NCBI GenBank assembly: GCA_029891385.1
Contig: CM057228.1
Span: forward strand, 59,279,783-59,343,782
DNA: 64,000 bases
Direction: 5' to 3'
Source: Erythroxylum novogranatense
Taxonomy: Eukaryota; Streptophyta; Magnoliopsida; Malpighiales; Erythroxylaceae
This document shows positions 1 through 12,230 of this stretch, piece after piece. The notes under the pieces were generated by a model that saw nothing but the letters and a program-made list of their open reading frames with translations, was not told the origin of the DNA and ran no database searches. The position numbers and the translations under genes were made by a program. Positions within the stretch are counted from its first letter, which is position 1. Each line of letters opens with the position of its first letter.

Positions 1-1140
1 TGTGTAATTACTTAATGTATTCATTGGTGCATTATTGCAAATGTTTATATTCATAAGGCATGTTAAGTTGGATCAAATGGGAATGAACATGTTAAATTCA
101 AACAAAATGGAATAAATTCATATGTTATGCACCACATCACTTACATGTGATTATGAAATTTGAAATGTTTTATTTTTAAAATTATCAAGTCCTAGTCATA
201 GGTAAATAGGAAGGCCTAAAAGGCTTTACAGTTGCTTCTATAACTAGAAACTAAGTTGTCTTCTATATCTAGACACTTCGGTGTGTTTTATAATTGACAT
301 TCTGGTGTCTTCTAACCGCAGACACTTCAGTGTCTTCTATTTCAGAGACTTAAGTCTCTTCTATTTCTGAGATACCAATAATAGGTATCGCCTTTTCTGG
401 TCTCATTACCCAATTCTATAAAAAGGACCAGCAGGTTAATTTTTTTTTTTGATATATGTTTTGATTTGATAGAAGATAAGTTCTGATCTGATATAAGATA
501 AGTTATGATATGTTACAAGACATATTTTGATTTGATACAAGTTCTATTATGTTCGCATAAATATATCTTGTTACGAGACTTGTACATTCTGCTCAAGTAA
601 AGATGTTCTATTTCGATACTTATAAGTTTTGTTCTTATGCAAGAATATTATGTTATAATTTATTATATTATGTTTTGATGCAAATAATGTTTGGATTATT
701 CTTTAATTTGAATAAATAAAGATTGCTTGATATAATCTAATTTAGTGCATATGAATGTTAGAAACAATCACCATTATATATCTTGTTTAGCTATTCCCCA
801 CTAAGTTATATGCCTAGCAAAGTGGTTTGCCTCCGTATAGGTTTAGATAGGAATATGTGAGACTGGGACAAAGATGACCGCAGTGGCCAAAAAGGATTAG
901 TTTTATTTTGGAAAATGTTTTGTTTGTTTTTAAATTATACTCAATATGATAAGACATTTTGTATTTTTTGTATATAGTTCGTAATAAAATTAATACAAGA
1001 TGAATTTAAAATTTATGACATGTATTTTGATAAGTATAAGATGTATGATATGTTCTGTTTTTAACTTAACAAATTATGAATGTGAATTATATTGCTTTAT
1101 TTTTAAGGAACTTCTGGAGTATCTTGGTATGTGTTAGGTA
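1..1140. other. LTR-like AT-rich remnant, unassigned
   Basis: There is no convincing reading frame here. The stretch is AT-rich and has the texture of retrotransposon LTR or leader sequence: a run of short hairpins (265-390), long A/T tracts, then a more complex block at about 780-900. It lies just left of the proposed end of copia element A. I could not match it to another repeat in the window, so the family is unknown. It may be the flank into which copia A inserted, or the end of an older element. Confidence 0.4.
265..390. repeat. Five successive small hairpins with a common spacer
   Basis: Five inverted repeats follow one another: ACAC-ttcg-GTGT (273-284), GACA...TGTC (296-309), GACAC...GTGTC (321-334), the perfect palindrome AGAGACTTAAGTCTCT (344-359) and GATACC...GGTATC (371-389). 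The stems differ, but the spacers repeat the word TTCTAT or close variants. The first has a C(TTCG)G loop. Function unknown; an RNA-structured leader or LTR segment is one possibility. Confidence 0.7.
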
Positions 1141-2858
1141 TGTTATGTGTAAGGTTCTGATCATCCATCTCATACATAATATATATCAAATATACGCAAC
1201 ATAAAATAAAACAGAACCTCAAAAACCATACTTTACTCATGCATATATATATATAAAAAACAAAACATGAAATGTAAGTTGTTTACATACCTTTCAAGCG
1301 ATCTTCCTCATTCTTTAATATTCTCCACGTTGGGTTGTCATAAACTAGAACGATCAATGTAGATCGTCTCTAATGAAAGTCCATAAGAAGATAGAAGGAT
1401 GAAACCCTATTAAGAGATGACTAGAATTCTTTCTTTGTGCTAGCAAAGACAAGAACTCTTATGAGAGTTAGAGAGAAAAAGAGTGTGTTTGCTAGGAAGA
1501 GCCTTTCTTTTTCACTTGTGTCTTATACAAGATGCACGAAAATCATATCTATTTTTTGCACCATTTGTCCTTCCGTGACCCCCATCACCAATGTAGAGTT
1601 ATGAGAAGTTAATGGTCATGAATAACTTGCATTAATGGATGTTATGGAAAGTTAATGACAATGAATAACATGCATTAATGGAAGCTATAGGAAGTTAATG
1701 ACCAAATTGGTAGCCAATAACACTTATTTCTAATCCATTCCATGCAACATTTTAAACCATGATTGCATCATGATACAATCCTGAAACACTCTCTCATATC
1801 TTGAATCACTATTTAAGAATATTTTACTCATTTTTCGGAACTCCTATGTGTGTGAACAATTAGGTTCCCTATTATGTTGGCCATTTGAATTAACATTTAA
1901 TTTAAGTATGTCAAGAGCAGTATCTAGTAACAAGTCATGAAACCTAGTTGTCCAATATGTCAGTGGTTTGAATACGAACCTTCTATACAAAATGTTACCA
2001 TATAATTCGTCCTTTCACCATCTATACCCACTTGGTACAAAGTATGGTCAAAGTGTCAACTCCCACTGGACTAACTACGTCACATCTAGTCTAAGTGATA
2101 TTAGATCTTGTCCTGAGGATCTCATTACTCTATGTATCATTGAAGACTCTGTTCATGACATATATCTACTCTGGCTAGAGACTCACGAGTAATGACCTCG
2201 ACATGAGGCCACAAGTATCATCTCCTTTTATCATGAGTGGTGACTCCTTTATTGGTTACTCAGTTACCTCCGAATGCATCAAGTTGTACCCAATCACCAC
2301 CTTATGAGTAACCTTTGAAAGGCACCGATGAATGGAGTCAAAGTATAGGATTAGTATCTGAGATATGCTTGAGCACCTCAAGTCAAATGATACTTGCACC
2401 ATTGCTTTGATGAGATTATCATTGACATTGGAATAGATTATCCATATGATTATCTCACAGTAGGTCAATCCAATGTACTTACTACCCTTAGAAGTATCCA
2501 CATGTTAACTCTAAATAACTCGTATCTATAGATTATAAGATCTACTGTTTGATCTAATCAAGGAATATAACATATGCTGGTCTATCTGGATTAATGATAT
2601 CCCATGTTATTAATCCTATGACTAGGGAAAGTTTAGATACTAACATAATTACACATGATAGGAATCTTATTATCATGATCTCATTATGATTTCCTCCATG
2701 CTATATTTTGTATCAAGGACTTCATTAAATCAATTTAAGATCAACATCAAATCCATAAATGTATGAACATCAAAATAATGAAAAATGCCTTCATTTATCA
2801 TAAAATGATTTATACAATAAGTGCTAAAGGTGTTTGCCTTTATAGCACTTCTCTAACA
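1141..2858 (-). repeat. Proposed 3' LTR of copia element A
   Basis: On the minus strand the LTR would start TGTTAGAG just past RNase H and end CATAACA near 1141, giving TGTTA/TAACA termini and about 1.7 kb. The right boundary is well supported by its place after pol; the left one is inferred from the termini only, because no second LTR copy exists here. A hairpin of about 12 bp (AAGTGCTA...TAGCACTT) sits at the very start, around 2820-2852. Confidence 0.5.
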
Positions 2859-3388
2859 AACTTTCACTTTCATTAAAGCCATTCACCTTAATATCTAATA
2901 CCATATATGCATACATATGACACAAAACTCTTTTGGAAAATAGTCTTAGTCAATGGATCAACTATATTCTTATCGGTGGGAACTCTCTTTATCTTGATAT
3001 CATTTCTACTAATAATTTCTTTAATTAAATGGTAATGTCTAAGTACATGTTTGGGCTTATAACGAGACCTCAATTCCTTGGCCTACTCTATAGCCAAGTT
3101 GTTGTCATAATATAATTGCAATGGGTTAACAATGCTCAGAACCACATCAAATTCCATGATGAACTTCTTAATCCAATCTGCTTTGTCACTTCTAATGCTA
3201 TAATGTACTCTGCCTCTGTTGTCAAAATTGTAGTCATCTCTTATTTGGAACTTTTCCAACTAATAGCACCACTATTTAGTGTGAATACAAATCTGGACTG
3301 GGATCTGGATTCATCCCTATCAAATTGGAAACTTGCATCAGTATACCTGCTTACCACAAGATCACCTTCTTTATACACCAAGAATACA
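2859..3388 (-). pseudogene. Copia A RNase H (3' end of pol), broken
   Basis: Minus-strand frames encode the copia RNase H: an SRYTDASFQFDRDESRS-like start near 3340, TEAEYI near 3200, YYDNN near 3110, then HYHLIKEIISRNDIKIKR and DPLTK near 2950-3040. RNase H removes the RNA strand during reverse transcription. A frameshift lies between the start of the domain and TEAEY, and a stop precedes AKELRSRYKPKH. The upstream RT continues at 7465 beyond the inserted gypsy LTR. Confidence 0.85.
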
Positions 3389-4678
3389 TCCTTTGTTGGA
3401 CCCCGAACTTTTATTAGAATTGCGAGTTAAAATTTGACATGAAATGAGGAATTGGTGGTAAATTATTCAGGTGCAAAGAAAAACACAATTCAAGAATGTG
3501 AATTGTTATATGAGATTAAGATAGGTGAATTTAGCAAGTTGTTGATGAGAGAGTATAGGTGTGTGTATGCTTTTGTTATTCATGTTTATGATTAATTATG
3601 GCCTAAAATAGTGTTTTGAGTTTAAATGAAATTGATAGTGAATGAATTGCTTTAAATGGAGTGGAAAAGCAAGAAATGATTCATTAAAGTGTTAGATTAT
3701 GGAGAATTAAAAATCAAGAAATAAAGAGAAAAAGTGTGAGAATATGAAGAATTGAGAAAGTTTGACTTTTTGGAGTAGAGAGTTGACTTTTGATTTAAGC
3801 AGAATTTGAAAAAATGATCTTCATGAAACTTGTAGTTTTTGTTTAGAGCTTTCTGTCGTCATAAAGTTTTATATTTTTCGATATCGGGAGTGAAAGTTAT
3901 GATCAGGGAAAGGTAAGTATTATTTTGCTTTGTTTTATGAAAATGTCCATAAGTGTACATTTAGGTGTAATGTGATTTGAGGGAAATCATGTACCGATGT
4001 GGTCTGAATTGAGTTAAGTGATCTATATGAAAGTCATGGAAGATTATCCTAGCTTTTCAATTATGTATAATATGTTATTTATGGTTGTGGAATTTGGAAG
4101 ATATGAAATTTTAAAATTTGTGATATAGGATGACACATTTCTGGGCAGAAGTTTTGATTGAAAAATTGACCTAGTTAGAGGTTGAAATTGCCTTTAAGTG
4201 CTTCATGAAAGTTTTAGATTATGTTTTGATCTTTCCATTAATGTAAAGTATGGAAATTTTGGACCATGGAATAGGAAGTTAAGATTTTTACAAATTGTTG
4301 TTACTGTTTAGGGTGATCCGACCCTTACCCGTTCTTTTGCTTCTAACTTTTCGTCCAACATCCGATTGATCCTATTTTTGAAGCATTGGATTCCTAAGAC
4401 ATCCCTTATCTCTTCATGATAATTTGTGATTTTTGAGATTGATTGAATCAAGGTGAGAGGATTGATTACAGAGTTTGAGTTGGACATTTCTCTGAACATT
4501 GTTAGGTATTTTGATGATATCCTGAACTGTAGAGATCCAATTAAGTTGATTCTTGTTTATAAATAAATTAGAGACATGGGACTAAAAGTTATATGAAGGA
4601 ATCGAATTTCAATTCAGTCCCTAAGATTTTTAATTTTTGAATTGAAGTATTAAATTTATAAGATTATATAAGGGAAAA

Positions 4679-4890
4679 TTGGGCATGACACTTAAGTCTA
4701 AGAGTTATAAGGCTTATATTGGAGGGAAAATGGACATTGCCCACTCATTAAAAGTACGAATTAGAAGGAGAAAATTGGGAATGAGAAGAAAAGAAGAAGA
4801 AGCTGTGGAAGGAGGAGAGAAGAAGAGAAAGCTAGGGTTTGGAAATCTTGAAGAATTTAACGAATCGTGGAACTAAACAAGTAAGTACAA
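4679..4890 (+). promoter_or_regulatory. Purine-rich leader ending in GTAAGT
   Basis: An A/G-rich tract (about 4765-4850) is followed by GTAAGT at 4881-4886, a good plant splice-donor match. The same arrangement occurs in the other gypsy LTR families here. The 65-aa frame across it is probably a by-product of the purine bias. Confidence 0.45.
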
Positions 4891-5232
4891 GACTCATCCC
4901 TTCTTTATTTTTTGAATGAATCATGTTTATTGATTGTTAGAAGAGAAAAATGGGGTTGAATGTGGGTAGGATGATATTGATGAACGGTGTTCTAGGGTTA
5001 ATGATTTTGTTATGTTTGTGAATGATTTTTGGGTTGAAATGAGTTTAGAAATGATGTAGGAATGACGATTTAGGGTTAAGATGAGTTATTTGTGAAATAT
5101 GGGAAGTTTGAAGATAAAAAATGTCGAAAAAAAAGTGTTCGGAAGGTTTCCGGTCTCAAGACGTCATGGCCAAGTAGCGCCCACGACATCGGCAAGATGC
5201 GCCTCATAACGGCGTGTGCAAGCACCCTCTCT

Positions 5233-5320
5233 GCGGTGAGCTCCATCTTCTTACGCCGCGGCGAGCTTCTGTTTTCGCCACGACGAGCTCCTGATTTTGC
5301 CGCGGCGAGCTTCTGTTTTC
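5233..5320. repeat. GC-rich tandem repeat, 22-bp period
   Basis: Three exact-length 22-bp units start at 5255, 5277 and 5299, with a degenerate fourth unit before them. Each holds a GCCGCGGCGAGCT-type core. The period is not a multiple of three and the neighbouring sequence is AT-rich, so this is a structural or CpG-rich repeat, not protein-coding. Confidence 0.85.
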
Positions 5321-5824
5321 TTACACAGATATGTTTTGGTATTTTAGCCATAACTTTTGATGTAGATGTCCAAATGAGGTAATTTTTCATTCTTTGTAAA
5401 CTAGAGTCAATGGTTTACAAGTTTTTATGAAAAAGGAAGTTTTAAATCAGTTTTTAAAGATCTCAAATTTGTGGTGGAAGTTGAGTATAGATTCTTATTT
5501 CGACATAAGGAAAGTCCCAACATGTTTGGAGTATAACTTTCAGATTTCTGAAACAAATTGAATGATTTTGGAGTCATTAGAAACTTAAGAAAATGGGGAA
5601 CATTTTTCTAGAAGATAATATTATCAGATTTTATCAGAGTGACCATGGAAAATTGACCAGAATGTTTGGACTTTTAGAAGAGTTTGAGTTTTTAAAATTT
5701 ATGGGTCCTCAAATTTGTATTCCTAGTGAATGGTATTTTTACATTTTGATAAAGGGAATCAAATAAGGCAAGAGGATCAAGAGGAGAGGCATCTTTTAAG
5801 CATGTATCTAAGCAAGGAATTCAG

Positions 5825-6484
5825 GTGGGTACATGTTTATAATTTAAATAAGCTACTACTACTGTTTTCTTTAAATCAAAGAAGTTTTTTTATTTCACTT
5901 GCATCATAAATGCTGCATTATTATTTATGAATGACTTGTGAAATATGCTATATGTTGTTACATGATTTGAGTGATATTTTGAAAAAGATGCATGTTAATA
6001 TACCTCAAGTATGTGATAAGCAAGTTTTCAAGAAAAGTGCCATTTTGGGCAATAAGTTACAAGATTTTGAAAGCTATGTGATAAGTGGGTTTGTGGTAGT
6101 CCCTCAAGAACCGTCACGTACACGTTGACCCAAGAATAGACTTATCCCGCCTGCCTGCTAGTGGCACGGAGCTCTTTCAAGGACTCCCTCAAGAAACTAC
6201 GACTACATAGGACCATTTCGATGGAAATGTGTAGTGCGTCATAAATTTGGACTTACCCAAACCATTTTGATGTGTCTATGTGTTCATGTTATGTTTGATC
6301 AAGTTTGATGCATTCATGATTTGTAACTTATGGATTTTGGCTGAAAGCCTAGAAACATGTGTTTTATAAACTCCATGAAAGTTTTCTAAGACAAGTGAAC
6401 TGTTTTCAAAGTTTTTGCTTATCTTTATTATAAACGTGTATCCACGAGCTGTAAAGCTCACCCCCCTTTCACCCCCATCTCCAG
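5825..6484 (+). other. Putative intron-like segment in the solo LTR
   Basis: Begins AG/GTGGGTAC and ends in a pyrimidine tract plus CCAG/GT. Inside are a TAGTGGCACGGAGCT block, a hairpin ACTACA...TGTAGT (6202-6235) and GAGCT-gtaa-AGCTC at 6447-6460, with CTCAC about 25 nt before the AG. It is the counterpart of segments in the other gypsy LTRs. Confidence 0.5.
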
Positions 6485-7464
6485 GTATCAAGATGGAGAT
6501 TGGATGAAAGAAAGTCTAGATATCCGTTCGTTATGTATAAGATTGGCTTTTAAGTAAATTGGTTGCAAGATTCAAATTTCAGACATGTTGAGCATTTTTG
6601 GGATTTTTGTATTTTGTGCATTTTGAATTTTTATATTGATGTTGTAACATGGCGTGGAATGCCATTAAGATTTTGTAAGCATGTATATCATGATGTAAAT
6701 GAACTATGAACTTGTGTATTGAATTGAGATATGGATGAATGTGATATTGATGTAATTAAGTTTTCATGAATTATTTGAGGAATTAAAATGACTTTTTGAT
6801 TTAAGTGTCAAGAGTATGATTGAATAAGAATTATTGAAGTGCTAATTGTTTGAGAATTGATGGTATTTATTTTTGTATGTGGGAGTTTTTATGGAAAAAA
6901 TAAGAATAAGAATAAGATTTGTTAAAGATGAGATTGAGATATTGCATGATTACGAAGAATATTATGAATTGAGTTTTGATTGAGAATGAATTTCCAAATG
7001 GGAAATTAGATTGCTTTGTATGAGATTGAATAAAGATGAATAAAACAAGAATGAAAAAAAGAAAAGTTTATACCGGTTTCGGATTGGTGTAGTCTTAAGG
7101 TATCCAACGCTAGTTTTTCTAAGTTACACGTTCTCGGATGTCGGAAATTTGTTTCATTCGATTGAACCGTTTGTTTGTTTTGATTCTGAGGCAATTCGTT
7201 TTGCTTTCGATTTCTTTCGCTTTCGCCAAGTATAAGTTTGCTCACGTTTTGTACATGTGTTCGATTACGATTCCGAGGTTGGGTTTTAGAAATAGGATCC
7301 AAGATTTGTGGTTGATTGCTCCGTTTTGTTTCTTTGTTTCTAAAAATTTGCAAATCCTAGCCTTTCGATTTTTCTATGGCTCATTAAGAATTTGATTCGT
7401 TTTCGATATGTGATTCCGTTGTTCCAGTTGGGGTCCAGTTCCCAAATTAGGTCCCAACATCCTT

Positions 7465-9400
7465 ATTTCTTCTCAAATACTTAAGGATATTCTTGACAGC
7501 CACCCAATGACCCTCACCAGGGTCTAACTAGTTTTTGCTTATACCACTTAAAGCATACAATACATCAAGTCTAGTATATAACATAGTGCACATGATTGAT
7601 CCTATATCCGAAGCATAAGGAATCAAACTCATGCTAGTCCTCTCATCTTATGTCTTTGGCACATAAATTGAACGTCTCCTGGACTTCTTTATGCTAAAAC
7701 TCTTTAACATCTTGTGTATGTATGTAGACTAAGAAAGACTAAGCAACCTCTTAGATCTATCTCTATAGATCTTTATCCCTAAAATATAAGTTGCTTCTCC
7801 AAGATCTTTCGTAGAGAAGTTCTTAGCTAACCAAATTCTGACTAACTACAAAGCAGAGACATCATTTCCTATTAGCAATATGTCATCTACATATAGTACA
7901 AGGAATATGATTGCACTCCCAGTAACCTTTTTATACACAAGCAGTTTGTCTAGATTGTGTGAGAAACTTAACACTTTGATTGTCTAATCAAATTGAATAT
8001 TCCAACTCTTGGATGGTTGCTTCAATCCATAAATGGATTTCTGAAGCTTGCATACCTTTTCTCCATTCATAGATATGAAACCAACAGGTTGTGTCATATA
8101 CACATCCTTGGTTAGGTTTTCATTGAGGAAAGTCGTCTTCACATCTACTTGTCATATCTCATAATCATAATGAGCGATAATGGCTAAGAATATCCTAATG
8201 GATTTAGGCATAGCTACTGGGCTAAATGTTTCACCATAGTCAACACCTTGCCTTGACGATAGCCTTTAGCTATAAGCTTAGCTTTATGGGTAACTACATT
8301 ACCCTCCATGTCAATTTTCTTCTTGAAAACTTATTTGCACCCTATGGGTTTTATCCTTTTGGGTGGGTCAACCAAAGTCCATACTTGGTTTTCATACGTG
8401 GAATCCATTTTGAATTTCATAGCTTGAAGCCATTTGTAGGATTCTTAAACTCTTCAGAACCTCTTCATAGGTAGTAGGCTCATTATCTTCTATGAACAAT
8501 ACGTCATTAAGTTCACTTATGAGAAATTCGTATCTCTCGGGAACATATCGTATCCCACCTAACCTATGAACTTTTTTTTGTATTAGAAGATTAAACTATT
8601 GTTTCATCTTTATGAATAGTAGACTTGGGTCTAGTGGTTGATCTGTGTCTGTTTGAGCATCTTAAACATCCATAAGTTAAATTTTTCTCTCACTATCTTC
8701 TTTTAAAAGAAACTTTTTTTCTAAAAACATAGCATGTTTTGAAATAAACATCTTTTGTTCTGAAACATGGTAGAACTGATATCCTATAGTTTCTTTAGGA
8801 TATCCTACAAATAGACACTATTAGATTTAACTTCAAGCTTATTTGATTGAATCTGCTTCACATAAGCAGGACAACACCAAACTTTTATATGAGAAAGATA
8901 GGGTTTCTTGTTAGTCCATATCTCATATGGAGTAATATCAATTGAATTGGATGGGACTTTATTTAATACATAAACAAAAATTTCAAGTGCATACCCCGAA
9001 ACGGATTTTGGTAAATCCGTAAACCCATCACAAACCTCACCATATCTAATAAGGTTTGATTTCTCCTATCAGCCACACCATTATGTTCGGGCGTGTAAGG
9101 TGGAGTCCACTAGGACAACATTCCATTATCTCTGAGATAATGAAAAAACTCTTGGTTTAAGTATTTACCACCTTGATTCGATCGAAGGGATTTAGTACTT
9201 CTTCTAAGTTGTTTCTTAACGTCATTTCTGAATTCTTTGAACCTTTCAAAGGATTCAGAATTGTTTCTCATAAGATATACATACACATATCAAGAATGAT
9301 CATCGATAAAGGTAATTAAGTATACGAAACCACCTTTAGCATGTATAGACATCGGACCACATACATCAGTATGTATTAGGTCTAAAAGTCATCATATGCC
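7465..9400 (-). pseudogene. Copia A integrase and reverse transcriptase, broken
   Basis: Reading leftward, the integrase core starts [14 protein letters not shown] near 9380 (first catalytic Asp) and includes TPEHNGVADRRNQTLLDM near 9080-9130 (catalytic Glu). RT follows, with VDVKTTFLNENL near 8130, QPVGFISMNGEKVCKLQKS near 8060, the catalytic YVDDILLIGND near 7890 and GEGHWVAVKNILKYLRRNK at the left edge. Integrase joins element DNA to the target; RT copies the RNA. Many stops and frameshifts interrupt it. The match to the copia order gag-PR-INT-RT-RH is clear apart from the missing protease. Confidence 0.88.
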
Positions 9401-10207
9401 TTCTTTTGCTTCAAGGACTCTAGATAGGCCTTACAGTTTCTCTTCTAGTGGCCATCCTTTCCATAATAGAAGCAAGTTCCCTTTGAGGTAGTCTTCTTTG
9501 CTTTCTTGACACCTCCCTTAGGCCCTGCAAACTTCTTGTTCTTTTAGCTCTTTTTTTTGAACCAAAAAAGTCCACTAACATCACAACCTTGTCTTTATGG
9601 ATAGATGGCTCAACTGCCTTGAGCATGTTGACTAGCTTGGCAATTGTGCTATATTGTTCATATAATAGTTAAGCCCAAATTATGAGTAACTATTGGTTAA
9701 ACCCATCAGAATTAAGTCAACACTTAATTTATGATCCAAAATAAAACCCTAGGAGGCCAACCTTTTGATGTAGCCATTCATCTTTAGTGCATACTACATT
9801 AGAGATGTCCCCTCAATGATTTTAGAGAAGAAGATAAATTGTGAAGTCTCAAACCTTTCGATCCTTGCTTACTCATCAAAGATCTCCCTAAGATGATAGA
9901 CTATGGTATAAGCATCCATAGCCTCATGTAGGTTTTACAATTTTGGTGACATAGTAATGACTAGCATAATATAACTAGCCATCTTGCAATCATCGAGAAG
10001 CTTCCCATAAGCCCTCTGATCATCATCGAAGGCATCAACAGTAGGGGGATCAGGAAGTGGTTCTTCTAAGAAATAATCAAACTTTTTAGACTTGAGAACT
10101 ATTCTCAAGTTCCTGAACCAGTCAAGGAAGTTTGGTTCATTCAACTTGTTAGCTTTCATCAATGATCTCAAATTCAAGCAAGTACACATGATGTTGACTT
10201 GGGCCAT
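9401..10207 (-). pseudogene. Copia A gag, broken
   Basis: The minus-strand frame starts with ATG at 10207 (MAQVNIMCTCLNLRSLMK), keeps about 90 codons with the NFLDWFRNLRIVLKSKK block typical of copia gag, then loses frame. Further left are remnants ending LKAVEPSIHKDKV near 9600 and a zinc knuckle, CFYYGKDGHWKRNC, near 9440-9480, in which the second Cys is Tyr. Gag would form the particle and bind RNA. The zinc knuckle runs almost directly into integrase, so the protease is deleted. Confidence 0.82.
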
Positions 10208-10544
10208 AGCAACCTTTCAAAAAGAGGGAAAAATTAGAATGTACTTAAATGCATATCTATAAGGACTTTAATAACATGCATTATGGCTCCCACTATTTTC
10301 ATGAATTCATAACCCTCAATATAAATCTGAGAGAACTCGTAGGGAAATTCTCTTAGTGGGTCAATATCCAATATCCCTAAGAATGACCTTGGGTTTGCCT
10401 AACAATCCACCTTAGCTCAACTAGTAGGTATCGATCATACTAATTGCATCTCCAATGCAACTATTAAATCTAATGCTATCAACTGTTGATGTATGAACAC
10501 TCATTAGGTTATCAACTCTTGACACGTATACATCTAATGTACAT
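10208..10544 (-). other. Copia A 5' leader remnant
   Basis: Non-coding sequence upstream of copia A gag on the minus strand. No Met-tRNA PBS can be recognised, and the stretch ends abruptly at the copia D LTR at 10545, so the 5' LTR of element A is lost or lies elsewhere. Confidence 0.45.
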
Positions 10545-11260
10545 TGTTGGAGTTATGTAAATATAGTGCTCTGGAAAGCAAGTGTATTTACATGTAACTT
10601 TATTTTCTTCAGTTACAATTTTGTAATGAAAATATTTATTATTAATAAAACAAAAGAGTTTGGTTTTATTTGTATGAGCATTATATATCTAGTCAAAAGG
10701 TACCAAGATTCTTTTGTAGTAATATACATGTACATACAGATGTATAGGAAACATGTATATTATAAGAATCTAAATTAATTAATTTACAGTTGAATGATCA
10801 AGTTGGTCGCTTGATTATGGTTTAAATTGTAGCATTGCGATTTATCTCCATATAAGTAAAGGAGTTTATTTAAAGGGAATGATGATTTTCATATCATGAT
10901 AGTAGTGGACTATCGATAATGGCACTATTAAATGAATCTGGAATCAAGTATGGTTTCAAGAATAAAGTGGGTCGTTACTTTAATCTTGAAACATACAATT
11001 TAAGCATTCGCTTATTATGAACCATAATCTTGATGAGTGGTGAACTCGTATGTGTTTCATTATAATTCTTGATATGTTTGGAATGGATTTTTACAGAGTA
11101 TTAATCTAGTGTCTGCATGTTGGAATTATTAATTGAAACATGTATCAGAGAACATTCACTCAAATAAAGAGTTTATAGTGATATCATCACTTCTAGATGT
11201 TTTAAGGAGATTTGGTGATTAAACTGGTACCAATAGTTTGAGGGACTAGCTACCCATCAA
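10545..11260 (+). mobile_element. Copia LTR fragment D (5' 716 bp)
   Basis: Starts TGTTGGAGTTATGTAAATA and follows the copia B and C LTRs closely up to GACTAGCTACCCATCAA, then diverges at 11261. It is the first third of a roughly 2-kb LTR; the rest is missing. No target duplication can be shown because the right end is lost. Confidence 0.9.
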
Positions 11261-12230
11261 TTAATTTCATTCTCATCCATATTTCAAATCTAAGTATGCA
11301 AGTCCATGTCGAAATGAAAAATTTACATATTTACCCATGTCTTTTACATTAAGTACCATTATGTCTCTTACTATACTTAGATGCATTTAATTCGTTATGT
11401 TCACTTCTTAATATGCCCTAGACATGCTATAATATTTCTAAGGGCCTTACATTTCTCTCCTTTAGAAAGAATTTCGCCCTCGAGCTTTATACCTATATCC
11501 CTATGGTGACACACACTGGGCTAGATAAAACCCCTGTCCAAAAGCTCTTATAATTGAATCTTTATTGCTTTTAACTCTGTAGGAGCCATTCTATAAGGTT
11601 CCCTTGAAATAGGAGCAATACCAGATACAATCTCAATAGATAGTTCTACCTCCCTCTCGGGTGGCAAACTTGGTAACTCTTCTAAGAACACGCCAGGAAA
11701 CTTACTTACTACCGGTATGTCTTGTAAGTTTGCCTTTTCCCTTTTTCAATCAAGGACTAAAGCCAGATATGCCTTACAATCTTTTCTAAGAAGTTTTCTT
11801 GCTTGCATGGCTGATATTATATTAGTCAAAGGACTAGATTGAATATAATGCACCACTATCTTTAAACCATTAGAATCTTTGAACATAACTATTTTCGACC
11901 CATAATCAACTATAGCTTGGTGTTTAGACAACCATTCCATACCTAAGATCAAGACAAATTCATGGAAGGGTAGCTCTATCAGATCAACTACAAACTGTTT
12001 CCTACGGAACATATTAAGGCAATTTCTATGCACTCTATTCATATATACACTATAGCCCAATGGTCTCGTCACACGTATATCATAGGAGTATATCATAGTC
12101 TAGTTAATCTACTAATAACATTCTATCACACACTTTTTAGAGGCTCAGGAGGACCTGAAACTGATTGATCTCTCCTAACCATACTATCAGTTGACTCCTC
12201 ATCAGCTTCATGAGGTCTTTCCATGCAATA
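11261..12230 (-). mobile_element. Collapsed Ty3/gypsy remnant E, minus strand
   Basis: On the minus strand: partial protease, first part of RT, then directly the pol 3' end, a purine tract (11452-11466) and the first 191 bp of a 3' LTR starting TGTAAGGCCC at 11451. Most of RT, all of RNase H and integrase are gone. The remaining LTR is cut at 11260 against the copia D fragment. Confidence 0.8.
11470..12096 (-). pseudogene. Gypsy E protease-RT fragment
   Basis: The frame 12096-11746 (116 codons) carries the C-terminal half of a plant gypsy protease, with FVLILGMEWLSKHQAIVDY near 11930-11980; the catalytic Asp motif upstream is absent. Another frame continues with LEELPSLPPEREVELSIEI, then PYRMAPTELKAI near 11590, the RT N-terminus, and a stop before ELLDRGF. 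It then passes into KLEGEILSKGEK-like sequence typical of the very end of gypsy pol. A deletion of several kilobases removed the catalytic RT core, RNase H and integrase. Confidence 0.82.

Larger units (their letters stand above)
3394..7459 (+). mobile_element. Solo LTR (4066 bp) of a Ty3/gypsy element
   Basis: Starts TGTTGGACCCC and ends GGTCCCAACA, flanked by identical 5-bp duplications TCCTT (3389-3393 and 7460-7464) inside copia A pol. No internal domain is present, so it is a solo LTR left by LTR-LTR recombination. Orientation follows its block order, shared with the LTRs at 37638-58124 (for example the AAGTTTGACTTTTTGG block near the start and the GAGCT hairpin near 6447). Overall it is a diverged relative of those LTRs. 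It holds no credible coding region; the open frames at 5076-5390 overlap a GC-rich repeat. Confidence 0.92.
1141..10544 (-). mobile_element. Ty1/copia element A, minus strand, degenerate and interrupted
   Basis: Copia domains are read on the minus strand in the order gag (right), integrase, reverse transcriptase, RNase H (left), followed by a proposed 3' LTR at 1141-2858. A solo gypsy LTR (3394-7459) splits the end of RT from RNase H; removing it plus one TCCTT copy rejoins the frame region. The protease and the integrase zinc domain are missing: sequence passes from the gag zinc knuckle straight into the integrase core at about 9400. No PBS or complete 5' LTR is visible at the right end, which stops at the copia D LTR at 10545. 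Stops and frameshifts occur throughout, so this is an old non-functional copy. Confidence 0.85.

Noticed and set aside
5076..5390. Overlapping ~100-codon frames on both strands
   Set aside because: They span the GC-rich 22-bp repeats, have no domain, and the repeat period is not a multiple of three.
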